Below are positions 1-5,901 of a stretch of DNA of 6,426 nucleotides, piece by piece. The stretch covers positions 1 through 6,426 of the forward strand of contig JAKAOE010000120.1 in the NCBI GenBank assembly GCA_021823305.1, read 5' to 3'. Below the pieces are notes generated by a model, which ran no database searches, had not been told where the DNA came from, and saw only the letters and a program-made list of their open reading frames with translations. How positions within the stretch are numbered: position 1 is the stretch's first letter; each line of letters opens with the position of its first letter. Made by a program: the position numbers and the translations under genes. The stretch is from Acidobacteriota bacterium. Its GTDB lineage: Bacteria; Acidobacteriota; Terriglobia; Terriglobales; SCQP01.

Positions 1-489
1 CAGCGCCTGCCGGTAGGCGGCGATGGCCCGGCGGAATTTCTTCAGCGCGAATTCCGCGCCGCCCAGGTTGACGAAGTAGGTGGCCTCGGTGCGGTCCAGT
101 TTCACCGCGCGCTGGAACTGCTTGGCCGCGTTCTTGAAGTTGCGCTGCATGTAGTAGACCGTGCCCAGGTTGTTCCAGTAGCGGCCTTCGGTCTTGTCCA
201 TCTTGATGGCTTTCTTGTAGTAATTCCGCGCGTGCCCGAGCTGCTGCAATTGCTGGTAGGCGATCCCCATGCGGTTGTAGATGGCCGCGTCGGCGTGGTG
301 CTCCTTGATCGCCTGCTGCAGCAGCAGGATGGCCGCCGGGTAGTTGCGCCGCGCCAGGAAGATGTCCGCCCGCTCGCCGACGGATAACTGCGGCCGCGCC
401 GGCGTGGGATTGGAAGCAGGGGCCTGCGCCGCCGCAGCCCAAGGCAGTGCGGCGCAAAGAAGACAAATCGCGAATCCGGCAGCGCGCAT
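1..489 (-). CDS. TPR-repeat protein with signal peptide, 3' end cut by window edge
   Basis: Open frame of 163 codons from an ATG at 489-487 that runs off the left edge without a stop. Residues 1-22 look like a Sec signal peptide: MRAAGF, a hydrophobic stretch, then AAAAQA near a likely cleavage site. From about residue 35 there are four consecutive 34-residue TPR units (about 35-68, 69-102, 103-136 and 137 onward), with the expected small and aromatic positions, for example WNNLGTVYYMQRNFKNAAKQ. TPR arrays are protein-protein interaction scaffolds; the partner cannot be told from sequence. The start is supported by GGGAGG (495-500) five bases upstream and by the signal peptide beginning exactly there. 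The gene lies 133 bases downstream of the PBP on the same strand, and a promoter candidate in the gap suggests it can be transcribed separately. The export prediction and TPR identity are strong; the role in the cell is unknown. Confidence 0.85.
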   Translation of the reverse strand, partial: MRAAGFAICLLCAALPWAAAAQAPASNPTPARPQLSVGERADIFLARRNYPAAILLLQQAIKEHHADAAIYNRMGIAYQQLQQLGHARNYYKKAIKMDKTEGRYWNNLGTVYYMQRNFKNAAKQFQRAVKLDRTEATYFVNLGGAEFALKKFRRAIAAYRQAL

Positions 490-522
490 ACGCGCCTCCC
501 ACACACAGGAAATTCTGCCCAC

Positions 523-551
523 AGTATCCGCTCCTGCCCGGAGCTTTGCAA
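523..551 (-). promoter_or_regulatory. Candidate sigma70-type promoter of the TPR gene
   Basis: On the minus strand TTGCAA (546-551, 4/6 match to TTGACA) and GATACT (523-528, 4/6 match to TATAAT) are separated by exactly 17 bases. They would start transcription about 27 bases before the ATG at 489, leaving room for the GGGAGG ribosome site. The spacer contains a perfect 5-base inverted repeat, GCTCC/GGAGC with a 5-base loop (530-544), which could be an operator half-site pair or chance. Inferred from motif and spacing only. Confidence 0.35.
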
Positions 552-608
552 GTCGCGCCAAGCGGTGGCGGCTAAGCCGCGGCCCCGAACCCGGTCCCGC
601 CGCCGTCA

Positions 609-624
609 AAGTGGCTGGCCACTT
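609..624 (-). terminator. Hairpin overlapping the PBP stop codon, possible weak terminator
   Basis: AAGTGGC and GCCACTT form a perfect 7-base inverted repeat with a 2-base centre (effectively a 6-base stem with a 4-base loop). It overlaps the TAA stop of the PBP gene (623-625). On the minus strand it is followed by TTTGACGG, so only about three U residues would follow the stem. That is a poor intrinsic terminator; it may protect the mRNA 3' end or attenuate readthrough into the TPR gene. Confidence 0.35.
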
Positions 625-3181
625 AGCCCCCGCCGCCGCCGCCCCCGCCCAGCGCATGGAACAGCTTGCTGAAGAAACCGCGCTTCTTCGGCTTGGGCTT
701 GGGCGCCGCCGGTGGCGCCGGCTTGATCGCCACCGCTACCGGGGCCTCCACTTTGGGGGGCGGGGGCGGAACAACCGGCGGCGGCGGCGCGGGCGTCGGC
801 GACTTGATATGAAACAGGCTGGCGGCGGCGGCCACCAGGCCGCGCGGCACCAGCGGCAGCGGGTGATCGCAGGTTTGCGTCGGCTGGGTGCCGTCAATGT
901 AGTAGTCGGTTTCCACCTTCACCGCCGGGCAGGTCGGCGTCACCACGGTCTGATTCTGTGAGTTGATCTGCTCCGCCACCACCCCGGAAGGGGGCATGAA
1001 GGCCTGCGGGTCGGCGTAGGCCGGCAGCTGGAGCGCGTCCTTCATGAACTCCGCCCAGATGGGCAGCGCCGCGTGCGCGCCCTCGATCTTGAGGTCGTGA
1101 TAATTGTCCAGTCCCACCCAGACCACGCACAGCAGCTTGTCGGTGAAGCCGGCGAACCAGGCGTCGTTTTCCGTTCCCGTCTTGCCGGCGGCCGGGGCGT
1201 CGAAGCCGTCTTCCCGCACCCGGATGCCGGTGCCCTCGTCCAGCACCGACTGCATCAGGTTGGTGGTGAGAAACGCCACCCGGGGATCGAGCAGCTGCTT
1301 GGCCTGCACGTTCGGCGTATAGACCGTCTGCCCGGCGTCGGTCTGCACCGCGTACACCAGCCGCGGCGGCTCCAGCACGCCGCCGTTGTCGAAGATGGTG
1401 TAGGCGCCGGCCAGCGCCAGCGGCGTGGCGGTGTAGGTGCCGATCGCCTCCGACGGCGTCGGTTCGGCGTGCACGATGCCGGCGGCGTGGGCCAGCTCGG
1501 TGATCGGCTGCAGCCCCACTTGCTCGGCCAGCGAGATGGTGGCGTTGTTGAGCGAGTGCGCCAGCGCGGTGCGTAGCGTCACCTTGCCGAAGTACAGGTT
1601 CTCGAAGTTGGCCGGCTTGTACTCGCCGCCGCGGCAGGTGGGGCAGGGAAAGGCCGTCGGCTCGTCCATCAGCGTCGAGGTCTGGGTGATCGGCGTCAGG
1701 TTCGGCAACAGCCCGGTCTCCAGCGCGGTGGCGTAGACGAACGGCTTGAAGGTGCTGCCCGTCGGCCGTTCCGCCAGCACGTGGTTGAACTGGCTGAAGG
1801 CGTAGTTGCGCCCGCCGATCAGCGCCAGCACCGCGCCGGTGTGCGGATCGAGCGCCACCAGCGCCACCTGCGCCTTCTCCGGCGGCTTGCCGCCTTTCGG
1901 CCGCCGCCGCCGCGCGCGCAGCGCCGCCAGATCCTTGTCCACCAGCTTCATGCCGTCGGCAACCGCCCGCGCCGCGTAGGCCTGCAGTTCGGGATCGAGC
2001 GTGGTGTAGATACGGTAGCGCTCGGTCGTCAGCTTGCTCTCCGGGATCTTTTCGCTGATCTGGTCGCGCACCATGTCCACGAAATAGGGGGCGTCGCTGA
2101 CCTCGGTGCTGGCCGGCTCGCTCACCAGCGGCGCCTTGTCGGCCGCGCGCCGCTGCGCCTCCGTGATGTCGCCCGCCCCCACCATGGCCGCCAGCACCTG
2201 GTCGCGCCGCGCCCACGCCCGCTTGGGGTGCCGGTAGGGCGAATCCAGGTTGGGACCGTGGATGATGCCTGCCAGCAGCGCGTCCTCGGGCAGGTTCAGC
2301 TCCCCCACCGTCTTGCCGAAGTACGCGTCGGCCGCTTCCCCGAAGCCGTGAATGCTGTAGCTGCCATGTTGGCCCATGTAGAGCTGGTTGGCGTAGAGCT
2401 CGAAAATCTGCTCCTTGGTCAGCCGCTCCTCCAGCTCCATCGCCACCAGCGTCTCTTCCAGCTTGCGCCGCATGGTGCGCTGGAAGCCGAGCCCGAAGAT
2501 GTTGCGCGCCACCTGCATGTCAATCGTACTGGCGCCCTGCTCCGGCCGGCCGCTGCGCAGGTCGCGCACCGCCGCTCCGGCCACCCGCCACCAGTTCACC
2601 GCGCCGTGCTGGAAGAAGGTGCGGTCCTCGATGTCCAGCACCGCCTTGATCAGCATCGGCGGCAGGTCCTTGTAGTGCACCAGCCGCCGTTTTTCACGCT
2701 TTTCGTTGAACAGCGAGGTCAGCAGAGCGGGCTCGAGGGCGTAGTCGGTCAGGGCCGACTGGGTGCGCGGGTCGGTGATGCCGGCCACGATGCCCGACTG
2801 GAACTGCACCACCGCCGGCGCCGTCGCCCGATACGCCTCCGGCCCCGGCTGGATGCTCACCATGTCGCCGGCGCGCACGTAGCGCCCCACCGGCGATTTC
2901 TGTCGCTGGCTGTAGCCCGCCGTCTGCAGCCAGCCCACCAGCGTCCGCACCGGCAGCGTCTCACCCACGCTCACCGTTTCCGGCGCGGCGAACACCAGCG
3001 ATGGCTGGTCGAAGACCGGGTGGCCCAGCCGCCGGTCAATCACCCGCGCATAGACGTTGTAGTAGTGGATGAAGGCCAGCCCGCCGGCGACGAACAGAGC
3101 CAGCGCCAGTACCAGCGACACCCGCCCCAAGGGCCGTGCCAGCCAGCGCGCCAAGCCGCGAGCTTTGATCGTCAGCCGCAA
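623..3181 (-). CDS. Class A penicillin-binding protein, PBP1b-like (transglycosylase/transpeptidase)
   Basis: Bifunctional peptidoglycan synthase that polymerises lipid II and cross-links stem peptides outside the membrane. Numbered from TTG 3181 (852 aa): basic cytoplasmic tail 1-20; membrane anchor about 21-40; UB2H-like domain about 58-137; GT51 domain about 156-335 with catalytic EDRTFFQH (Glu185), QGASTIDMQ (215-223), RRKLEE (238-243) and LYANQLYMGQHG; transpeptidase domain about 437-715 with STFK (Ser476, Lys479), SLN (543-545) and KTGTE (667-671). All catalytic motifs are present. Oddities: a CPTC pair (513-516), two C-terminal cysteines (751, 771), a Pro-rich then Lys-rich tail (795-837) and eight terminal glycines. 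No in-frame ATG precedes the anchor. TTG 3181 is chosen because it gives a normal short basic N-terminus and has GGAGG 12 bases upstream; TTG 3193 and TTG 3346 (907 aa) are alternatives. Family assignment is secure, the start is not. Confidence 0.93.
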   Translation of the reverse strand: MRLTIKARGLARWLARPLGRVSLVLALALFVAGGLAFIHYYNVYARVIDRRLGHPVFDQPSLVFAAPETVSVGETLPVRTLVGWLQTAGYSQRQKSPVGRYVRAGDMVSIQPGPEAYRATAPAVVQFQSGIVAGITDPRTQSALTDYALEPALLTSLFNEKREKRRLVHYKDLPPMLIKAVLDIEDRTFFQHGAVNWWRVAGAAVRDLRSGRPEQGASTIDMQVARNIFGLGFQRTMRRKLEETLVAMELEERLTKEQIFELYANQLYMGQHGSYSIHGFGEAADAYFGKTVGELNLPEDALLAGIIHGPNLDSPYRHPKRAWARRDQVLAAMVGAGDITEAQRRAADKAPLVSEPASTEVSDAPYFVDMVRDQISEKIPESKLTTERYRIYTTLDPELQAYAARAVADGMKLVDKDLAALRARRRRPKGGKPPEKAQVALVALDPHTGAVLALIGGRNYAFSQFNHVLAERPTGSTFKPFVYATALETGLLPNLTPITQTSTLMDEPTAFPCPTCRGGEYKPANFENLYFGKVTLRTALAHSLNNATISLAEQVGLQPITELAHAAGIVHAEPTPSEAIGTYTATPLALAGAYTIFDNGGVLEPPRLVYAVQTDAGQTVYTPNVQAKQLLDPRVAFLTTNLMQSVLDEGTGIRVREDGFDAPAAGKTGTENDAWFAGFTDKLLCVVWVGLDNYHDLKIEGAHAALPIWAEFMKDALQLPAYADPQAFMPPSGVVAEQINSQNQTVVTPTCPAVKVETDYYIDGTQPTQTCDHPLPLVPRGLVAAAASLFHIKSPTPAPPPPVVPPPPPKVEAPVAVAIKPAPPAAPKPKPKKRGFFSKLFHALGGGGGGGG
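626..650. repeat. GC-only low-complexity tract coding the poly-glycine end of the PBP
   Basis: Runs of C separated by single G on the plus strand (GGC/GGG codons on the minus strand) encode the eight glycines that end the PBP, just before its TAA. Such tracts are prone to replication slippage and sequencing error, so the exact number of glycines is the least certain part of that protein. Confidence 0.6.
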
Positions 3182-3193
3182 TCGCGCCGCCAA

Positions 3194-3198
3194 CCTCC
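3194..3198 (-). promoter_or_regulatory. Shine-Dalgarno GGAGG that bears on the PBP start
   Basis: GGAGG on the minus strand lies 12 bases before TTG 3181, a slightly long spacing, and directly abuts TTG 3193, which is too close to use. It is the only good ribosome site in the gap between proS and the PBP membrane anchor, hence the choice of TTG 3181. Confidence 0.4.
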
Positions 3199-3231
3199 AA
3201 TTTGAGCATAGCGCAGCGCACCGCCCACCGC

Positions 3232-3252
3232 CTCCCGCCGGTACCGCGGGAG
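3232..3252. repeat. Perfect 7-base inverted repeat in the proS-PBP gap
   Basis: CTCCCGC and GCGGGAG flank a 7-base centre that itself contains the palindrome GGTACC, so with one bulged base the arms extend to 10. It sits about 50-70 bases upstream of the chosen PBP start. As RNA it would be a very stable hairpin. No U-run follows on either strand, so an operator, an RNA-stability element or a 5' leader structure is more likely than an intrinsic terminator. The function is inferred only from symmetry and position. Confidence 0.45.
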
Positions 3253-3302
3253 TAAGCTGAGTCCGCCATCTCGCGCCGCCACGGTCATTTGAGCATTGCC
3301 GC

Positions 3303-3329
3303 GGCCAAAAGGCGGCGGCTTTTTCGGCC
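3303..3329 (-). repeat. Hairpin about 30 bases after the proS stop
   Basis: On the minus strand GGCC-g-AAAA and TTTT-GGCC arms enclose GCCGCCGCC, giving an 8-base stem with one bulge, preceded by a smaller GGCCGGAGGCC hairpin. It may mark the 3' end of the proS message, but no U-tract follows the closing arm, so termination is not shown. If the PBP used TTG 3346 this stretch would be coding. Confidence 0.25.
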
Positions 3330-3358
3330 TCCGGCCACAGGCTCAATCCGAAGGGGCG

Positions 3359-5068
3359 CTACTCCGGCATCTCCGCCAGCGCCGTCGGCACATCCGCCGT
3401 GCTCACTTCGATCGTCTGCCGGTGCGCCCGGTCCACCACCTCCACCACGCCTGCCGCCGCCTTCTTGCCCACCGTGATCCGCGCCGGGATGCCGATCAGG
3501 TCGGCATCCTTGAACTTCACCCCCGGCCGCTCCTCGCGGTCGTCGAGCAGCACGTCGCGCCCCTGCGCGCGCAGGTCGTTGTAGAGCTGCTGCGCCAGCG
3601 CCGCGACTGCCGGGTCGGCCAGGTTGGTGGGCGTGATCACCACCTCGAACGGGGCGATCGCCTTGGGCAGCCAGAAGCCATTGGCATCGTGGTTCTGCTC
3701 GATCGCGGCGGTCAGGATGCGTTCGATGCCGATCCCGTAGGAACCCATGATCGGGACGATCTCCTGGCCGGCGGCGTCCAGCACGCGCACCCCCAGCCCC
3801 TGGCTGTACTTGCGGCCGAGCTTGAAGATGTGCCCGATCTCCACCGCCTGCGAGACCTGCAGCGGCTGCCCGCACTTCGGGCAGGCGTCGCCGCCGCGCA
3901 CTTCGCGCACGTCCACCCATTCGGGCTGAAAGTGCAGCCCCGGGGTGACGTGCCGTATATGGAAGCCTTCCTGATTGCCGCCCACGGTCAGGTTGCGCCG
4001 GCCGCGCAGGCTCTGGTCCGCCAGCACGCGCACCGGTGTGGCCAACTGCACCGGCCCCACCGAACCCGGCGGCGCGCCGGTGGCGGCCAGAATCTCCTCC
4101 GGATGCGCCGGGCGAAACTCCGCGCCGCCGAAGGCCGTGCCCAGCTTGGCCTCGCTCGCCTCGTCGTCGCCGCGCAGCAGCACCAGCACCGGCTTGTCTC
4201 CCACGATATACACCAGCGACTTCGCCAGCCGCGCGGCCGGCTCGCCGGTGAAGGCCGCCAGCTCGGCGATGGTGCGAGCGTTCGGGGTGGGGAAGCGCTC
4301 CGGCTGGGCCGCGGTGTCGGGGTCGGCGAACGGGGCGGGCACGGCCGAGGCCTTCTCCAGATTGGCGGCATAGCCGCATGCCTGGCAGAGTGCGACCATG
4401 TCTTCGCCGGCTTCGCCCAGCACCACGAACTCCTGCGACTGCGACCCGCCCATCGCCCCCGAGTGCGCCTCCACCGCCACGTAGCGCAGCCCGCAGCGCT
4501 CGAAGATGCGGCGGTAGACGCGGTCGTGCTTCTGGTAGCTGACGTCGAGACCGGCCTCGTCCACGTCGAAGCTGTAGGCGTCCTTCATGATGAATTCGCG
4601 CACCCGCAGCAGCCCCGAGCGCGGCCGCGGCTCGTCGCGGAACTTGGGCTGAATCTGGTACCAGATCTGCGGCAGCTGCTTGTAGCTGCGCAGCTCCCTG
4701 GCGGCGATCGCCGCCATCACCTCCTCTTCCGTCATGCCTAGGCACAGGTCGCGCTGCCAGCGGTCCTTCAGCCGGAACAGGTTGCCGCCCATCAGCTCCC
4801 AGCGCCCGCTTGCCTGCCACAGCTCGGCCGGATGCAGCGCGGGCAACTGGAACTCCTGCCCGATCGTGTCCATCTCCTGCCGCACGATCGCCTGGATCTT
4901 CAGCAGCGAGCGCCACGCCAACGGCAGGTAGCTGTAGAGCCCGGCCGCCAGCTGCCGGATGTAGCCCGCGCGCACCAGCAGAATGTGGCTCGCCACCTCC
5001 GCGTCCGCGGGCGCCTCACGCAATGTGGGGATGAACGATTGGGACCAGCGCATATGCGATGGTAGCAA
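3359..5068 (-). CDS. proS: Prolyl-tRNA synthetase (ProRS), bacterial type with editing domain
   Basis: Class II aminoacyl-tRNA synthetase that charges tRNA-Pro in the cytoplasm. At 569 aa it has the usual length of bacterial ProRS. Motif 2 is clear at about 143-167 (FRDEPRPRSGLLRVREFIMK, continuing into DAYSF), and motif 3 at 441-458 (MGSYGIGIERILTAAIEQ). The INS editing domain that clears mischarged Ala lies between them (about 225-405), with a lysine in AKSLVY (Lys283) where the editing lysine is expected. Two CxxC pairs (CQAC 228-231, CPKC 396-399) border it and could bind zinc. The C-terminal anticodon-binding domain is about 473-569, with LLDDREERPGVKFKDADLIG. Start: TTG 5068 has GGAGG 8 bases upstream (5077-5081). 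The in-frame ATG 5053 (564 aa, MRWSQSF) matches the usual ProRS N-terminus but has no ribosome site at normal distance. Stop is TAG. The divergent neighbour is tRNA-Thr. Confidence 0.97.
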   Translation of the reverse strand: MLPSHMRWSQSFIPTLREAPADAEVASHILLVRAGYIRQLAAGLYSYLPLAWRSLLKIQAIVRQEMDTIGQEFQLPALHPAELWQASGRWELMGGNLFRLKDRWQRDLCLGMTEEEVMAAIAARELRSYKQLPQIWYQIQPKFRDEPRPRSGLLRVREFIMKDAYSFDVDEAGLDVSYQKHDRVYRRIFERCGLRYVAVEAHSGAMGGSQSQEFVVLGEAGEDMVALCQACGYAANLEKASAVPAPFADPDTAAQPERFPTPNARTIAELAAFTGEPAARLAKSLVYIVGDKPVLVLLRGDDEASEAKLGTAFGGAEFRPAHPEEILAATGAPPGSVGPVQLATPVRVLADQSLRGRRNLTVGGNQEGFHIRHVTPGLHFQPEWVDVREVRGGDACPKCGQPLQVSQAVEIGHIFKLGRKYSQGLGVRVLDAAGQEIVPIMGSYGIGIERILTAAIEQNHDANGFWLPKAIAPFEVVITPTNLADPAVAALAQQLYNDLRAQGRDVLLDDREERPGVKFKDADLIGIPARITVGKKAAAGVVEVVDRAHRQTIEVSTADVPTALAEMPE

Positions 5069-5076
5069 ACGGCCCC

Positions 5077-5081
5077 CCTCC
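5077..5081 (-). promoter_or_regulatory. Shine-Dalgarno GGAGG placing the proS start at TTG
   Basis: GGAGG, continued by a G-run, lies 8 bases before TTG 5068 and 23 bases before ATG 5053. The spacing favours the TTG, which adds only five residues (MLPSH) to the conserved ProRS N-terminus. Confidence 0.5.
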
Positions 5082-5098
5082 GCCTGCGCGAATGACGC

Positions 5099-5104
5099 TA
5101 GAAT
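5099..5104 (+). promoter_or_regulatory. Candidate -10 box of the tRNA-Thr gene
   Basis: TAGAAT matches TATAAT at 5 of 6 positions and lies 18 bases before the mature tRNA 5' end, the right distance for a short leader. No recognisable -35 hexamer is present 16-18 bases upstream, where the proS ribosome site lies. Weak evidence, by position and match only. Confidence 0.35.
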
Positions 5105-5122
5105 GGAGTGCGGCGTTTCCGA

Positions 5123-5198
5123 GCCGACGTAGCTCAGTTGGTAGAGCGGCTGATTCGTAATCAGCAGGTCTCCGGTTCAAGCCCGGACGTCGGCTCCA
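5123..5198 (+). tRNA. tRNA-Thr (anticodon CGT)
   Basis: A complete 76-base cloverleaf including an encoded CCA. Acceptor GCCGACG (5123-5129) pairs perfectly with CGTCGGC (5188-5194). D-stem GCTC/GAGC with loop AGTTGGTA; anticodon stem GCTGA/TCAGC with loop TTCGTAA (5154-5160); variable AGGTC; T-stem TCCGG/CCGGA with loop TTCAAGC; discriminator T; CCA 5196-5198. The anticodon CGT (5156-5158) reads the threonine codon ACG; A37 and A38 follow it. A C2-G71 pair and G35-U36 agree with known threonine identity elements. The last 22 bases overlap, antisense, the end of the PEP-CTERM gene. No intrinsic terminator is visible downstream. Confidence 0.97.
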
Positions 5199-5716
5199 GC
5201 CTTGCGCTGCCGCCACCCCAACCCCAGCAGCACCAGCACACCGCCCCCCATCAGCGCCCAGGTCGCTGGTTCGGGCGTCGGCGTCATGAGCCCTCCGCCT
5301 TCGACGTCGGCGGTGAACCCCAACGGGTCGGTGAACGTCCCGTTGAGGATGACTTGTGTCCCGTCGCACAGGAACAGCGTGGACCAGGTGAGCTGATAGG
5401 GGTCCTGCTGCAGCAGATTGAACAACGGGTCGCCGCTGACCGTGCCCACGGCCCCGCTGCCCGTGGGGTTGAAGTCAATCGTGGGAATGGTGTTGCCGTT
5501 GTTATCCACAACGCCCGACACCACCACGCTCCAGTCCACCAACGGCACCGTTCCCGCTTGCCCGAAGTCCACCGTGACGTATCCGGTCACGGACGCTGTC
5601 GGCTGGTTGTAGAACTGGAACCCGCTGATGTCGTAGGTGATGATGGACGAGGCGAAGGCCGGACGCGCCAGCAGCGCCGCCATTACTGCCACCAGCAGAA
5701 ATGCCAATCTCTTCAT
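5177..5716 (-). CDS. PEP-CTERM sorting-domain protein (putative exosortase substrate)
   Basis: Small exported protein, 179 aa from ATG 5716. Residues 1-22 (MKRLAFLLVAVMAALLARPAFA) are a signal peptide ending in an AFA cleavage site. The middle (23-146) is rich in T, G, V, D and N, likely beta-strand, with no family I recognise. The C-terminus is a standard PEP-CTERM tripartite signal: TPTPEPATW (PEP at 148-150), hydrophobic helix about 154-167, basic WRQRK (168-172). In known systems an exosortase processes this signal and the protein goes to the surface or extracellular matrix; none is encoded here. Seven residues (AGADVRA) follow the basic cluster, and they and the TGA stop lie essentially within the antisense of tRNA-Thr. 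No Shine-Dalgarno precedes ATG 5716; an in-frame GTG at 5728 is possible, but the signal peptide fits the ATG. A short leader ORF ends on its start codon. Confidence 0.88.
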   Translation of the reverse strand: MKRLAFLLVAVMAALLARPAFASSIITYDISGFQFYNQPTASVTGYVTVDFGQAGTVPLVDWSVVVSGVVDNNGNTIPTIDFNPTGSGAVGTVSGDPLFNLLQQDPYQLTWSTLFLCDGTQVILNGTFTDPLGFTADVEGGGLMTPTPEPATWALMGGGVLVLLGLGWRQRKAGADVRA

Positions 5717-5781
5717 TCTGGGGGACACTCAAACCACAGATCGCATTTTGAATGCCATAGCGGACGAAGCGTTTGGCCCAT
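5713..5781 (-). CDS. Possible 22-codon leader ORF coupled to the PEP-CTERM gene
   Basis: ATG 5781 opens a 22-codon frame (MGQTLRPLWHSKCDLWFECP, then PE) ending in TGA 5715-5713. That stop shares the ATGA overlap with the PEP-CTERM start ATG 5716. A GGAGG lies 11 bases before its start (5793-5797), while the PEP-CTERM gene itself has no ribosome site, so translation of the leader could deliver ribosomes to it. The peptide resembles nothing I know and has two Trp and two Cys. It could equally be a chance frame in an untranslated leader. Confidence 0.3.
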   Translation of the reverse strand: MGQTLRPLWHSKCDLWFECPPE

Positions 5782-5815
5782 GTTGCGCCCCACCTCCGGC
5801 TCACAGTGCGCTCGC

Positions 5816-5845
5816 GATTGCACAGTGAGGCAACCGGATTGCACA
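5816..5845. repeat. Direct repeat GATTGCACA with 21-base period
   Basis: GATTGCACA occurs at 5816-5824 and again at 5837-5845. The period of 21 bases is two DNA helical turns, so both copies face the same side of the helix, as expected for a direct-repeat operator. It lies between the two divergent genes and upstream of the candidate -10 at 5879. Two copies of 9 bases can arise by chance in a whole window but rarely within one intergenic region. Confidence 0.35.
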
Positions 5846-5878
5846 CTTCGTGGGCGACAGCCAGACTGGGATTGGCCG

Positions 5879-5884
5879 TATACT
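5879..5884 (+). promoter_or_regulatory. Candidate -10 box of the kinase gene
   Basis: TATACT matches TATAAT at 5 of 6 positions. The best upstream partner, GCGACA (5854-5859), is a partial -35 match at a long 19-base spacing, so an activator may be needed if this is real. Transcription would begin near 5891, giving a leader of about 60 bases. Confidence 0.3.
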
Positions 5885-5901
5885 CAACGCGAACTGGAAT
5901 T

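Noticed and set aside
102..551. Minus-strand 149-codon frame over the TPR gene
   Set aside because: Low-complexity Arg/Ser-rich shadow; the frame from ATG 489 gives a signal peptide and regular TPRs and stays open to the window edge.
1781..3205. Plus-strand open frame of 474 codons opposite the PBP
   Set aside because: It is Arg-, His- and Leu-rich with no domain, and runs exactly antisense to a gene with all PBP motifs; long antisense frames are normal in GC-rich DNA.
3200..3296. 10-base direct repeat ATTTGAGCAT at 3200-3209 and 3287-3296
   Set aside because: About twenty 10-base repeats are expected by chance in a window this long, and there is no symmetry or helical spacing to support function.
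3359..3361. Possible readthrough from proS into the PBP, since both are in the same frame after the TAG
   Set aside because: A fused cytosolic synthetase and membrane enzyme makes no biological sense, and nothing marks a recoding signal; the shared frame is coincidence.
3296..4741. Plus-strand open frame of 481 codons opposite proS
   Set aside because: Same GC-driven shadow; the minus strand carries an unmistakable ProRS with all class II motifs.
3285..4916. Minus-strand 543-codon frame within proS
   Set aside because: Frame-shifted reading of proS, Arg/Gly/Ala-rich with no recognisable motif.
5123..5198. tRNA 3' end as an integration site of a genomic island
   Set aside because: No integrase, no second copy of the tRNA 3' end and no composition change within the window.
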